A program made the translations under genes and the position numbers. From Siphonodentalium dalli (lineage: Eukaryota > Mollusca > Scaphopoda > Gadilida > Siphonodentaliidae), in contig CP136066.1 in assembly GCA_032622095.1 (NCBI GenBank), positions 206,114,978 through 206,178,977 on the forward strand: a stretch of 64,000 nucleotides of DNA, in the 5' to 3' direction. Each line of letters begins with the position of its first letter. The stretch's first letter is position 1. The notes under the pieces were generated by a model. It did not search any database and was not told the DNA's origin. It worked only from the letters and a program-made list of their open reading frames with translations. Below are positions 22,350 to 35,368 of this stretch, one piece after another.

Positions 22350-22766
22350 TGTTCAAGGTCCCCAGAGGGTGAATTTAGTGATGCTATCCCGCATAGCGGG
22401 CTAGCATCACCAAATTCACCCTCTGGAGACCCCATTCTGCTTAGGCCTCATCTTCCGGGAAGTATCTCTAGTATCAAATTAATATTGTTTTTAGTTACAT
22501 TTCCCTTCTAGGAAGTTTCTATATCCCCTAATTTGCAGAAGATAAAATTCATAATTGAGGTGCCCAATGGGTGAACATCACGAACTTCAACTGGGGAACT
22601 TTGACAATCTGATCCTAGGTCTGCCATAGCAGTTGAGGGCCTTAGCAGAATGAGGTTCCCAGAGGGTGAATTTAGTGATGCTAGCTCGCTATGCAGGATA
22701 ACATCACTAAATTCACTCTCTGGGGACCTCATTCTGCAAATGACAGACACGCTATTTGCAGACTTG
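22350..22766. mobile_element. Double-hairpin hAT-like MITE (family D), copy 2 (left end truncated)
   Basis: Both internal hairpins are present. The left TIR upstream of AAGGTCCCCAGAGGGTGAA is missing, and the right end runs to TTTGCAGACTTG. Confidence 0.8.
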
Positions 22767-22839
22767 TTCAACAGGACATTTACACTCCCACATCCACCAC
22801 TTCACTAGAACATATTTGGCGAACTTTAAAAGTGTTCTT

Positions 22840-23560
22840 TGAAAGAACCACCAGCTCTATTTAGCTCATGGTATTTAATATTGAGGCTCATGTGGTGATT
22901 GTGTTCAATCAAGGTCACCAGGTCAAGTAGGTGCAAGGCCAGCTACATCACTCTTTCTCTCCATAGTAATTCATGATATGTCTTTTATGCAGACTATGCA
23001 AGAATCAAATGGCCTATTTTGCTTATTTTTGGTATGAAATTACCTTGATTTGTGAAAATGGGATCACAAAGTCAAATAAGGGCAGAGCCAGAGACATAAC
23101 TATTTCACCACATAGTAATTCTTAAAATATGTTTGCAAGAAATAGTTGGTTCATTTAGCATGGAATGTTCTTGTTTGACTGCAATTCAGATTTTAACAAA
23201 TAGGGTCACCTGGTTAAATAAGGGCCAAGCTAAGGACAGTTTCCCTCTTAATATCCTTCCTTCACAAGGACTATCAGATCTATTTTACTGATATTTAGTA
23301 TAAGTATGAAGGGTTCTTTGGTGTCTGGGATTCAAATTTATTCAGATGGGGTCACCAGGTTCAATAGGGTGGTACCAGGGACATAACTATATGTCTCTAT
23401 AGTAATTCTTAAAATGTCTTCTCAAGAGAGGTTGGACTATTTAGCCAGGTTGGACTATTTAGCTTATATATAGTATGGAGGATCCTTTAGTGACTGAGAA
23501 TCAGATTTGTTAAAATGAGGTCAACCTGTCAAGAAATGGCGGGGCTATGGGTAGTTAACA
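22840..23560. repeat. Degenerate 130-150-bp tandem units
   Basis: About five units sharing CATAGTAATTCTTAAAATGT, AGATTT-type and GGGTCACCAGGTTCAATAGG-like words with 19380-20480, but without the GTCCGTCC head. Probably an old copy of the same element. Confidence 0.65.
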
Positions 23561-24217
23561 CTTTTGTGTCTAATAAAATCATTGAGATACCAAATTCATT
23601 AAAACATCTACCTTGGAACCACCTGATTGATTAATCTGACGTACAGGTATGGTATTTTGGGTCCATGGATAATTGGGCTTCAAACATGTCTAAATGGTTT
23701 TATAAAAAGGCACTTGTGAGATTGGAAATTTCCAACAATTGAGAAAGTTTGTGTCGGTTGTGAAATTCCAACCTAAGACTTGGGAGTCTGGAGCCCGGGT
23801 GGGAGGGGACTTGTTGAGCTGGAGGAGGGGGGTGATCAGTAGTGTACAGTTGGTAATTTCAAGGTGGATGTTCATCAATCTACATACGTGAAGTCTCTCT
23901 AGCCACATATCCTGTTTAGATCTACTTCTTTTAAAGTGATTATGAAAAGTTCTGACTGTTGTGGTCTCCAGAGTCCCAGTCTTATCAGTCTTTACAGTCT
24001 GGTGAGCGACCCACAGTCATTGACTGTCTTGTATATTATATATTTTATTTACAGGCCACATGCCAAAGAAGCATTCAAACTCCGCATCCCTAGCTCTGGG
24101 TCTTATTTCAAAATTGGAAGCAAATATTTTGCAAACAGATGTCTATAAAACGTTTGTTGATTAACTCTTTGTAATTAATTTCGCCCCAAAATCACACAAT
24201 CAAGTATCACTATAAAC
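23561..24217. other. Intergenic, nothing recognised
   Basis: No gene or known repeat of this window. Frames of about 70 codons on both strands (23690-23908, 23936-24148) have no domain or convincing splice context. Confidence 0.4.
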
Positions 24218-24619
24218 CAAGCCTGAGTCATTTGCAGAATGAGGTCCACAGATGGTGAATTTAGTGACGCTATCCCTCATAGCAGGCTAGCATCACTAAA
24301 TTCACCCTCTGGGTACCTCATTCTGTTTAGGCCTCATCTTCTATGGAAAGTTTCTTTATTATCAAATTTCTATAGAAACTTCTTGACATAGATTCTATTT
24401 CTTTTTTAGTTTAGTTTCTCTATATCCCCAAATTGGCAGACAACACATTGCGTAATCGAGGTTCCCAATGGGTGCGCATCACAATATTCACAATTTGGGA
24501 ACTTCAATCTGAGTATATGTCTCCCATAGCAGATGAGGTCCCTATGCAGGATAGCGTCACTAAATTCACCCTCTGGGGACCTCATTCTGCAAATGACAGG
24601 CACACTATAATCAGGCTTG
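24218..24619. mobile_element. Double-hairpin hAT-like MITE (family D), copy 3
   Basis: Ends CAAGCCTG and CAGGCTTG, with both hairpins. Flanking octamers do not match, so no target duplication is claimed. Confidence 0.8.
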
Positions 24620-24686
24620 TCACTGACAAATTTTTGACTGAGATTGCATTCACCGTTCTTCACATTTTTAACACATGCTTGAACAT

Positions 24687-24967
24687 ATGGGAGGCCAAAT
24701 TCACATTTAATAGCCAATTACGCTTATGCGTAATTCAAATTCCATATATCAAAACTTGCCTGAAGCTGAAATTGATGCAGCCAATTACTAATGCTAGTGA
24801 CTTTTATTTACCTTAGATGATACCATTATATGTAAGGTAGAAAGGCTATGAAAACCAATTACGCTTAAGAATAATAGCATTATGCTTAAGCGCAATAGCA
24901 TTATGCTTAAGTGCAATGCATCACGCTTAAGCGTAATTAGCTATTAAATGTGAACTTGGCCTCCCAT
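24687..24967. mobile_element. ATGGGAGGCC-ended element with CTTAAG palindrome core
   Basis: TIRs of about 30 bp, ATGGGAGGCCAAATTCACAT and complement. Flanking octamers TTGAACAT and ATGAACAT match at 7 of 8, so hAT-type is likely. The interior right half is a run of ACGCTTAAGCGTAAT/GCTTAAGCGCAATAGCATTA palindromes (about 24862-24945). Confidence 0.8.
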
Positions 24968-24991
24968 ATGAACATAGTTACTAATTACATT

Positions 24992-25430
24992 CAAGTCTGA
25001 TTTTAATGTGTCTGATATTTGCAGAATGAGATCCCCGGAAGGTGAATTTAGTGACGCTATCCCGCACAGCATGCTAGCATCACCAAATTCATCCTCTGGG
25101 AACCTCATTCTGCTTAGGCCTCGGCTGCTATGGGAGACCTAGGATCAGATTGAAGTTCCCCAGTTGAAGTTGATGTTCACCTGTTAGTCACCTCGATTGT
25201 GTATTTTATCTTCTGCAAATTAGGGGATATAGAAACTGAACAGAAGGGAAAAGTAACTATTAACTATGTTAATTAAAGAAAATAGATACTTCCCAGAAGA
25301 TTAGGCCTAAGCAAAATGAGGTCCCCAGAGGGTGAATTTGGTGATGCTAGCCTGCTGTGCGGGTGCATCACTAAATTCACCCACTGGGGACCTCATTATG
25401 CAAATGTCAGACACATTAAAATCAGTCTTG
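24992..25430. mobile_element. Double-hairpin hAT-like MITE (family D), copy 4 (complete)
   Basis: Ends CAAGTCTGATTTTAATGTGT and its near-exact complement. Flanking octamers ATTACATT and ATTGCATT match at 7 of 8. Orientation is opposite to copies 1-3, judged by the internal CAGTTGAAGTTGATGTTCAC segment. Confidence 0.85.
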
Positions 25431-25658
25431 ATTGCATTAACAAATTGGAAATCCGTGAAACAGGTCTGTTCAATTTCAATTCCATGTATGTTTTGTAGGA
25501 AAAACATACTGCAATTATTAACTTTTTACCGATTCAAATTTTCACTGACATTAAATGTGAATAAAAAGGTTGTATGTGCGGGGCTTAGGGCCATGTGTGC
25601 GGGCATGAGAAACGGTAAATTGACTTTTTGTGGCCTTATTCTCAATAGACACATCCTG

Positions 25659-28600
25659 TTACTTAATATTCCTGACAATCCTCCGACAATACCCTGATTT
25701 CATTTCTTGCAATGCTGTGTCTAACACATTAGTCAGATGAACTAAATTTCCTGGGTCTGTCTGCATAACATGTGTCTCCCTTCTATTATTGCACTCAGTG
25801 TGTAGTTTCATCACTACGATTGGTGTTGTCTGTCTCAGCAAAGACCGACTTGCTAGCTGGAAAATATAAATATAAAATATTTTATAATAATAATTACAAA
25901 AATCATAATAACGGAGATGTAAAAGGTAACTCTATTTCACATCTTTTCAAAGGTTTCTTCCATTCTCCAAATTAATTAAAGACATAGTATGTACTTATTC
26001 GGATGCGTAAAACTGATAAGTTAGTATTCAGGCACTATGCCAACTGGAGGAATGTAATATTCTACTAACACTGCCGAAAACCTGAAGCAAAACGACCATA
26101 CCACTCCATAGAAAACATTGTCTGAACTACACTCAATTGTAAATATTTACAACTCGATTCGGGACGCATCTATCTGTGATAAACAGACGAAAACGATTTC
26201 GTCATTGAGAGTCACTGCATTAAATTGATATATAAGAATGGCTGTGTGTGTTGTCAATTTTTATATAAATTTGTAAAAATTACTACTTTGAACAAGATTA
26301 TTCTCTATTTCTATTCAATCACCCTGCTGGAGTGTTTCACATCACTTTAACAAATATGTATATGCCTCTGGCATTTGTCACAGGAATGATAGCATCTGCC
26401 AAATATAATTTGGGAGTTGTAGTTGAAATATTGTGGGTTTCAATAAGAATACCTCATATCATGTACATGTAGCTATCAACCAACCATAGAAAAATGCTTG
26501 TTTTTGTCATTAAATTAGAAGATAAATTTGTCGTGTTCATAAATAACACTCTCCAGTCCCACTTAATGCTGATACCCCAAGCTGGATAATTTTAGAATAA
26601 TGACATTGGAAAACTAATGAAAGTGGGAATTACACAAAACAATGAAATATAGTTGACAAATTCTGACCAAACCTACATAATAAAGCACAATAGGTCAGGT
26701 TACTACGTTTTCAAGTTTTTGGTGTACAAAGACAAGCACCAGTCTATCACATGAAATTCAACAACGTTACAACTGTTAAAATTTCTAGTTCATGGAAGTA
26801 AATGTACATTTTAATGAATGATTTTCATCTAAAAGTTGATGCAACTGCTTAATAGTGAATGAAAATTGCTATCTGGCTGTCGTCGCCCATTGTTTTTGCG
26901 ACTCCTGTGTCTGTTTATTTGCGCGCACTCCATGTTGCTTGTTGAATAGACTGGTTCCTCGTTGAAAACTGCAAAAATCAAAAAAAGTAGTAACCTGAAC
27001 CCTCCAGCATAATAAATGATAAACGGCAGCATACCTGAATATCAAATCTCCATTCTAAATTATGATAATGAGGCAAGTCAAAGGTCATCTCTGATAAAAC
27101 TGTTCTGATCTCACTTTGATGCTCTTGGTACAACGCTAAAAGTAATTTCTGCAGATCCTCACTAAATCCCAAAGTCATTATGGAATCTTGAAAATCAATC
27201 TCATTCAACTGAAAACAAACGAGGTGATTATTTCATCATATTCATGGTGGGAATTGGCTACACGCTTTTACAGATGCCTATGTGAGTGGCACATCTATGG
27301 AGGCCAAATTCATATTTCTTAATAATTGCACTGATGTGCAACTTAATTGCAAAGGCTAGCCAATGGCACTGAAGTGTAATCCACACAATTAATTATTTCT
27401 ACATCAAACCCCTGCCAGATGAATAATATTAAAACTCTGTGGAAGCCAATCTATGGGTGTGATATTCAATTAGTCAGTTGGGATAAATTTCAATAAACTT
27501 GGAGAGGGTGAGCCATTGTGTGGGTAAATAATGGTGCTATTCAAACACAATTAATATTTTATTGCATTTCAGCGCAATTGAATTGCACTTCAGCAAAATT
27601 AATTGTGCTTCAATGCAATTTATTGCTCTTCAGCGCAATTGAAATGAGCATCAATTGCGCTTCAGTGCAATTATTAATAAATGTGAATTTGGCCTCCCAT
27701 ACACCTCATCTGCATTTCACATCTGATGCTGAATATTACAAGTCTGAGTTATTGCCATGGGTTGGACGTCCCTAGTCTGTGCGTAAACATTTCCTTTCAC
27801 ACACCACACCCTACATGCCACATCCCTAATCCCATCATCAACAAATTTCATATGGATCTTCGGGTGATATCTAGATGGGAGCTATTGTTTTTTTTCCGAA
27901 ACTCATTGAAAAACATGGCCACCAGCGAAGTTGGATTTCAAATTTGAATCCATTATCTGAGAAAAGTTTTTATGATTATGATAACCTCTACATGGGCGCT
28001 ATCAAATTTGAATAAAGCAGGCATTACATGATGAGATCCACTCTCAGGAAATTAAAATTGAAAAATGCATGCCCATCAGTCAACAACCCATCACACACCT
28101 GGGGGCGTTTGAGACAGCAGTCACTTCATGGTCACTTTTCACAGGGATATGTTAGAAACCATGTGTTTTGAACACTAATGACCATCAATATTTATGTGCA
28201 TTAGTGGTAAAAACAATAAAAAAAAAAAATTAAAACAAATTATTTAGACTTTTTCTCAAAATATCAATAAAAAGATTAGGGTCGGTGGGTTATTTTTAGG
28301 GTCGGTCGATGTACGGAAACATAGCATCTTTTTTTTTTGGCCTTAGCATAGATAATTAAAGATAATTAAAGCGTCTTTTGAAGAAATGTTGTTGTTTGAA
28401 TCTGATGATACTGGGACCATCGAATCAGATTGTGTATCTTTAAATTTATCCAGTGCAGCGACTACTTGTAATTCTAAAATAACTAACTACATGTACCTAC
28501 TCATTCTTGAAATCTTGGGTAGGATCAGGGGAAACAAAGATGTTTATAAATTTGGCATCATGTATCATTGTAAAATTAGTGTCTCTCACATAAAAAGACA

Positions 28601-31600
28601 AAAAGTGCTCACCATTAATTTGGAACCTTCAACAAGCAGATAAATAAGACCTTCTACAGCATGTCGAATGTCTTCTTGCTGCATCTCAAGTTTCTCTGAA
28701 AATTAGATTCCTGATACATTGAGGAAAGTACGTGAGTGCAAGCCTGCAAATAGTGTGTCTGTTATTTGCAGAATAAGGTCCCAAGAGGGTGCATTTAAAG
28801 ACACTATCACACATGGCAGGCTATCATCACAAATTCACCCTATGGAAACCTCATTCTGCTTAGGTCTCAACTGCTTTGGGAGACCTAGGATCAGATTGAA
28901 GTTCCCCAGTTGATTCGAAGTTGGTGATGTTCACCCATTAGTCACCTCGAGTATGCAATTTATCTTCTGCAAAATAGGGGATATAGAAACTTCCCAGAAG
29001 GGAAAAAGTAACTAAAAATATGTTAATTTGAGACTATAGATACTTCCTCCTGTCAGGTTGGAATTTGATGTCAGACAAATCTAGCATCAGGAGGTGGCAG
29101 GGAAGTATCCATGGCTGTTTTTATACTTGTTACAGGTACATGTATGGGTGCCCAAAACTCAAAGCCCAAATTCCTTGTGGACAGTGTTGATTCAACCTGA
29201 ATTTTCCACTTTTTCAACAATATGCTATGTTAATAAAAAATTTGCTGTTGCGATTGAGCCTTTATTTGCATGTTCAATTTTGATATCAGAAATATTATAT
29301 CATATATTATGACCATATATTATATCCCTATTTGTGTTGATTCGGTGTGGATTCCTTATTATTTAAATTTGTATGGGGATACATGTATCGTCTGCTGGAA
29401 ACAGGTGTCCCCAAATTATCTCTGGATTCTTCCCTAGGAGGTACATGTAGACATCAAATTTATAATCTGTCAAATACCCAATCAAGAGGATGATACACAA
29501 CAATTCGGCAACTCTTTACTGATGACAATTCAACTTGTGATTGACCATGTTTTCAGCATGTAGGAGTAAATGCAATTCTGGGATAGATGCTAAGATACTT
29601 GTAAATTTTATTTAACTTACTGGCAGCAGTTTGGTAGATCTTTGGGTTAATCCCCGACCTAATGAATTCCATGGTCATTTTTGACAATTCCTTTACAACT
29701 GTAAAAAAAGAAGATAATTTCCAAGGAATTACAGTTGTGTGAAAATAATAAAGATTTAATTCACAGTATCTATACCAAATATTCATTGATGAGTAGTTCC
29801 TTAGGAAATGTTCAGATAATAAGTTTTGAATGGGTGCTGGACCTGATACATGTATACTGTGTTTCCACATTCTGGTGCCCTCACTTGGAAGAGAATTTAG
29901 TATACAAACTACATAACAGTCAGACCCTGAGTAACTCTGGTTCTGAATCTGGATGGGTACGTTGTAGTGACCAATGCTGGTGTTTTCACGGGAGACGAGG
30001 CACTAGATGTTGGTTTCTAAATAGTTCCTGAGTTCATCCACCAAACCACACTGGTCAAAGAACTCCTCCTCCAGTTAGTTCCAATCAGAAATGGATTTGA
30101 TGAATATATTGAGTTCTTATATTCCTTAGTGTTGATGTTTCGGTGGCAGCTCGTAACACCTCTTGCATGTGATTTCGAATGAGGTGAGATGGTATATTTG
30201 GCTGAGTTCGTATCTGGTGAGGTTTTTATTTCTTTTGCATATATGCTTAAGACATAATGTACATGTATTGTGTAGATCTGATCGGGATTGCTGGGAAGGT
30301 CCCGCCCGCTACCTTGTACAGAAATATTAGTCAGCTTATTTTCTTCTCGAGTGGTGTTAATATGACTATTATATGAGTTCTGTGAGCATGTTGGTTACTG
30401 CTCCTCCTGTATGCCTACATGTACTTCTAATGTCCTCGCTGTTTGATGTACATGTATATAATTCAGGCCTTTAAATTACCCCAAATTCACGGCGTTTAAC
30501 GATGTCCCCAAATTAAAGAGATGTCCCCAAATTTGTTTTTTTTCTTTTCTTTTTTTTTCAAATTTCAAATACACAATCTAAAATTGGATATATATCATAT
30601 GTCATATCTATTTAAAAGGGCAGGATTTATTAAAGTGATGAAATGTTTTCAGAAATGTAATAAAAACTCAATTAAACTAATACAGGATGGAAATATATCT
30701 CATTCTATTTAGGGGTGCCACGATTAATCGTATAATCGATGAACCGTTGATAAAGCCGATAATCGATTACCATTTCCGTAGTCGATTAATCTCTGTTATT
30801 TATTTCGGACGTCGGAAAGTGCCGGGTATTATTGAATACCGTGTTTGTTTTACAGTTTAATCTACAACCAAAGGTTTAACAACCTTTGATCGTGCATCAG
30901 AGAGAGTCTGACAACATGTGTATACCGGTACTTAGATGTTACTAGTACAGTCTATCACTTATCGTGTGGTGACTGCTAAATGAAACTCACTATTACTCTT
31001 ACAATTACTTAACTTGTTCTCAGTCCTGAAATTTCTGGGTGGGGGGGGCACCTTTGTGATTGTTATCCACTCTTGCTGAAACCTATATAGTTTCTGTAAC
31101 ATTAGGTTCCTTTTTTAGAAACCGCCAAGCATTCCTATTCTTATATAGTTTGTATGTTTGATTATTCATAACACTGAAATTCATGGTTAGGTTCGTTCTA
31201 ATGAACTTACAATAATTATAACCTTGACCTCGCCGAAAAATGTGCTCATTAATCATTACCGGTGGTTTATGGTGCACATTATTAACGTAAAAATTAAATC
31301 AGCCGAGTTTTTTAACCAACACCCAGCCAATAGGCCATATAACGGAATACGGTACTTCCACTGTTATTGATATTAGGTACGATTAATCGATTATAATCGA
31401 TTATTGATGACCGATTATCGATTATCAAAATCAATAATCGTGGCACCTCTAATTCTATTGTGAGATATATGTCCTGTTAGAAGCCAAGATATTGCATTTC
31501 ACGGGTTTAGATTAAAAACAATTCTCACGACGTGACGAACCATGGTCGGCATGCCGTGTCCAATATCCCCAAATTAGACCAATATAAAGGCCTGCTCTAA

Positions 31601-33476
31601 TGCCATTTCCGAGAGAGGTTTCAGCCAAATGCAATTGTTACTGGGAAAACACCGCGCCAAAAGATGAGACTCTTGATAAACTAATTAGAATACGCATGTT
31701 TCCACTCCCTTTGGACAACACATCCATCAATGAAATTATAAATATATTTGACAAGGACTTCAACAAAAACAGACATATTAAGTTACATTAGTTATGTACA
31801 GTGAAACATTAAAGGGTAATGAAGTCATTATGAACACTAAATTTGGGCATTTTAATTTTTATGATTTATCATTATGGGACGATCTCATATTATATCCAAC
31901 AGAATGTATGCAACATATGGATAAATTTGTGCCATGGATGATTGCAAAATACACTCATACAGGTGCTCTTTGAAAAATGTAAACAACAAGATAATTTTAA
32001 TGAAAATGAGTAATTCTTAAAGCACATGAGTGTATATGGCACTCATTCATTGCTCAATTTATTCATTTGTTGGCTGTATAAATCTTGTTGGGTATAATAT
32101 GAGATGGTCCCATAAAATAAATGGCAATATTTAGTGTCCAGTACCCCTTTAAAACATCAGTTTTGCCTACTAGTAGTTTAGTTCATTAAATATTTTCACC
32201 CTTTTTATGACCTGTTTGTGTGTGTATATACTATTACTATATTGCTTCATTTGACCACAACATATCAACTTTCTAACTTTGTTCAGGTTCACATTAAATT
32301 AAATTTAATTGGCAATACCCATGATCAGTAAGTTGGTGGACTGCTTGGAGAATTTTCAAGCACCATACATCTATAAAATGGCTTTGTTGATGTCAAATGA
32401 TCCAATATTCCCAAGTGGTCAATGAATATCAGATTGTAACTTACAAAACTTGAAAATATAAGGGTAATATAACTTGCTGAATGCTTCAGAACCAACCAGA
32501 TAGATCCCATTTTAGGCTTACTTTAAAAAAAAATTCTCCACGGGGGGAACCCCCAGACCCCCTATAGTCAGAAGGGGGTATCCCCCCCTACCGAACCCAC
32601 CCCCTCGGTTTCCATAAATGTCCCCAAATTAGGCTAATCTAAAGGCCTGGTATATTGCTGCTCTACTTTTAATGCGCTCTAGTTTGTCGATGTCTTTTTG
32701 GTCATAGTCTATGGTGGAACTAACGAGTGAGATGTAGCAGGTCTGCCTCAGTTATTGTGTGATGTGGAGTGTTCGAGGTTTCGTTGAAGCAAGTTCAGAG
32801 TATATATACTGACTTTTTAGTAATTTTAGTGAACGTTCAGACGACCACGATCCAATCGTAAGTGCGGACCCGACAAATTCGTGGATAGTTTGTTCGTACG
32901 ATTGCGATTTCGTCGTACATGATGATATTGTATGTTGTTCGTAAAGCATGTGATTGACTACCCTGCGATCTATCCAGCCATGATTTTTACATACACACAA
33001 CTGCGATTACATCGCAAGTGGAGGTATACAAGGATACGCCACGATTTTGAATAAAAAATCAAACAGTGCTTGATATTATTTTATGACTTGCGATTTTGAC
33101 TTGAGCATGCACAGTCTAAGACTCTAACTACCGGTTACTTCCTATGACGGAAATCTTCCACTTACGATTGAATCGTGGCCGTCTGAACGTTCACTTACTG
33201 TATTATGTATACCAGTAGGAGGCTTATTTCCAGTAAGTCATTGTTCAGTGAGTAGCAGTAGGTCGTTGATTTGTTTTAATATTGTCATGAGACTGATAGT
33301 GATAGTGTATCAGTAATACCAGTAATAGCAGTATGGCGAAAATAGGATATCTACATGTAAAATTTATATCGTTCAATATGTGTACCATAAAGGAAAGGTT
33401 ATTACAAACCATTCAAATCCATGGATGACAGAAATTCAACATGGCTCTTGTGATCATCATCAAGCATTAACAACAT
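25659..33476 (-). CDS. COMMD2: COMMD2 orthologue, COMM domain-containing protein 2, five exons, complete
   Basis: The minus-strand join is 33476-33410, 29698-29621, 28695-28613, 27208-27035, 25856-25659: 600 nt, 199 residues plus stop, the length of human COMMD2. All four introns are GT-AG and phases agree across every junction. The protein opens MLLMLDDDHKSHVEFL. Its helical N-terminal domain includes GINPKIYQTAA and RHAVEGLIYLL, and it continues with LNEIDFQDS..LGFSEDLQ. The C-terminal COMM domain contains the signature LPHYHNLEWRFDIQ and ends RRIVRNIK. COMMD2 belongs to the COMMD ring of the Commander complex, which acts with retriever and the CCDC22/CCDC93 proteins in endosomal cargo recycling. 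Introns carry several MITEs (27297-27700, 28739-29050, 30464-32650, 32828-33195). Exon 1 is short; the ATG is fixed by homology of the first 20 residues. Confidence 0.95.
26180..26360. repeat. Dispersed repeat (pair with 51380-51555), in COMMD2 intron 4
   Basis: Shares AAAATTACTACTTTG-like, AAGATTATTCTC and GAGTGTTTCACATCACTTTA sequence with 51380-51555 in the same order. Ends are undefined. Confidence 0.55.
27297..27700. mobile_element. ATGGGAGGCC-ended element with CTTCAG palindrome core, in COMMD2 intron 3
   Basis: Left end ATGGAGGCCAAATTCATATT, right end GGCCTCCCAT preceded by AATGTGAATTT. The right half is a run of AATTGCGCTTCAGCGCAATT-type words. Same termini as 24687 and 35719, but the palindrome core is GCGCTTCAGCGC rather than GCGCTTAAGCGC. 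Confidence 0.75.
28739..29050. mobile_element. Double-hairpin hAT-like MITE (family D), copy 5 (right end missing), in COMMD2 intron 2
   Basis: Left TIR CAAGCCTGCAAATAGTGTGT and left hairpin are intact. Sequence stops matching the family at about 29050, before the right hairpin. Confidence 0.75.
30710..31451. mobile_element. hAT element, non-autonomous, exact 8-bp target duplication
   Basis: Starts TAGGGGTGCCACGATTAATC and ends in the complement, with GATTATCGATTA-rich subterminal sequence on both sides. ATTCTATT flanks both ends exactly (30702-30709 and 31452-31459). 742 bp, no transposase frame. Confidence 0.92.
31811..32155. mobile_element. TIR MITE (family J), copy 3
   Basis: Left end TTAAAGGGTAATGAAGTCAT-ACACTAAAT region, right end ATTTAGTGTCCAGTACCCCT. 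Internal arms include GGACGATCTCATATTATATC and its partner. An insertion of about 13 bp in the left end distinguishes it. Confidence 0.7.
32828..33195. mobile_element. MITE with 36-bp TIRs, in COMMD2 intron 1
   Basis: AGTGAACGTTCAGACGACCA (start) and its complement (end) pair over about 36 bp through CGATCCAATCGTAAGTG. The interior has repeated CGATTGCGATT/TCGTACGA-like words. No clear target duplication. Confidence 0.7.
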
Positions 33477-34194
33477 CGTTATTTTTGCTAAAATGTGAAA
33501 ACCCGAAAAAATAAAACGCCCACAAAATTGTCAATGGGAATCGGAACAAATAATATCTAGATTCCAGTAAACTTCAAGTGCTGGGGCCACAGGCTCCTCT
33601 GACGCTGAATAAAGCTCCCACGGGAATCTGTTTCTTCAAGTCACGTATAATTTGGCATTCTGACAGATTCCAACAGATATTTCGGGGATGCAATGACAAA
33701 ATATTTTTCCCCGCCGAATTGTGATGAAAAGTTTCCAGCTCCCGTTCTGAATAAAACCGGAAACAGCCAATAAGTCAGTTTGTTTACAAATGGTCGCAAG
33801 AAGAGACATGTCATAGCAAGAATTTCTTCAAGAAACCAAATTTCTTCATTGCTATTCGTCAATCTATACGGTCATGAATATTTGAATTTGAAGAATATTG
33901 TGAACGGTAAGTAAGCTTCAAAGAACGCAAATTTGGTCGGAAAAAATAATTGATCAGTGTTAATTGTTCATTTTTATTTTTAATTTTTGAAAAATGTTTA
34001 AATTAAATCACCTACTGGCTACTGGACATAAAGTCCCAAAAATAAGTTTTTAATCGAGTTTATAAATCGGTATCCCTAGTGCTCCAGTAACTGTGATTAA
34101 ATTCAGACCCACGTTTCACTTTCCGCACTTTCACTGGATAAATCTGAGCCTGGCGACAATTCTTGATGTGTGACTTAGGTCAAGTTAGGATGTT
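33477..34194. other. COMMD2 5' flank
   Basis: Expected to hold the COMMD2 5' UTR and promoter (minus strand) and possibly 5' non-coding exons of the plus-strand CEP63-type gene. No core promoter motif or CpG-rich stretch can be called by eye. Confidence 0.3.
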
Positions 34195-35368
34195 CAAGTC
34201 TGGCAAATGTGAGAATACAGCTACAATAGCTGTATTCAGCTAACCTAGCTGTATTCAGCTATATATTATACTCTCAAACCGGCTGTTTTTCGATAATAAA
34301 CTAATTTACGCATCGAAATTAGGCTACCATATTCTCCGGCCACCCTCAACCAAATCAAAACCGTCACTTGTTTTCTGACAAAGTGTTGCCTTTTGTCGAC
34401 ACGGCAGTTCTGATTTTGTGTGAAAACTTACTACGGCGGTCGATGTCAGTAAATATTCTGGGGACTATTTTCTGCAAATGCATTCATTAGCTAACTTATA
34501 AAATAAAGATCAAATTCATCGCAAACACTCGTTTACTTCTTCCCGATGCTAAACCAGTCGGGGGGCGTTAGAATTGTGTACCTATATCAAGCATTTAGAA
34601 TTACATACCACTAGCGGTTTGTGAGCGATACTGATAACTATTCATAACGGGATATACAGATTTGTGCGGCATATTGCAAATGTATGGCACAACATAGGGA
34701 CAACTGAAATGAAAATGCGACTTATATAATTTCTGTATTTTAAACATTTAAGTCCTGGTCGTTAACGAGTCAGAACTATTCAATCTGTTTTGGCGGGAAA
34801 ATATATAATGTGTGAAAACATAACATTGTTATTTGTATTTTCGCGATTTGACATACATGTATGCGTTTCCGTATTTTTCGAGAGTGTCAGCTCAAGCAGT
34901 GAGTGGTACTCGCTCGGATAAACTCTGGCTAGAGATGTTCCCCTTTATACCTGTTTTAACGCACCAACCAAACTGCGTTTTAGCAGCATCCTATTTATAC
35001 TTCCGGGAATGTTTAAGATGTTCCATCTTCGGTGATAAATATTGTATTTAATGTATTTTTCAAGGTATTCCGCTTTGCGTAAGAGAGTTATTAAACCGTT
35101 ATGACCGACATCGACCGCCGTAGTAAGTTTTCACACATAATCACCATAGCCGTGTCGACAAAAGGCAACACTTTGTCAGAAAACAAGCGACGGTTTTGAT
35201 TTGGTTGAGGGTGGCCGGAGAATATGTTGGCCTAATTTCGATGCGAAAATTAGCGCTTCTAGTTTATTATCGAAAAACAGCCGGTTTGAGAGTATAATAT
35301 ATAGCTGAATACAGCTAGGTTAGCTGAATACAGCTATTGTAGCTGTATTCTCACATTTGCCAGACCTG
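34195..35368. mobile_element. 1174-bp giant fold-back element with 5-bp target duplication
   Basis: Starts CAAGTCTGGCAAATGTGAGA and ends with the near-complement. ATGTT flanks both sides exactly (34190-34194 and 35369-35373). Arms of several hundred bp include AATACAGCTACAATAGCTGT, GAGGGTGGCCGGAGAATAT and GCCGTGTCGACAAAAGGCAA. Together with 20948-22237 it suggests a family or shared mechanism, although their sequences differ. Confidence 0.9.

Larger units (their letters stand above)
30464..32650. mobile_element. Composite region bounded by CAGGCCTTTA ends, in COMMD2 intron 1
   Basis: CAGGCCTTTAAATTACCCCA at the left and its approximate complement (CCCCAAATTAGGCTAATCTA then AAGGCCTG) at the right suggest a hAT-like element of about 2.2 kb. 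It contains later insertions (hAT at 30710, family J at 31811). A third similar border (CCCCAAATTAGACCAATATA then AAGGCCTG) at about 31568-31595 makes the limits uncertain. Flanking octamers agree at only 5 of 8 positions. Confidence 0.45.

Noticed and set aside
24433-24816. 127-codon plus-strand frame
   Set aside because: It runs through the double-hairpin hAT MITE and into the CTTAAG-palindrome element; no domain.
29880-30400. Coding-looking stretch in COMMD2 intron 1
   Set aside because: No sustained frame on either strand and no recognisable domain; may be an old transposon fragment.
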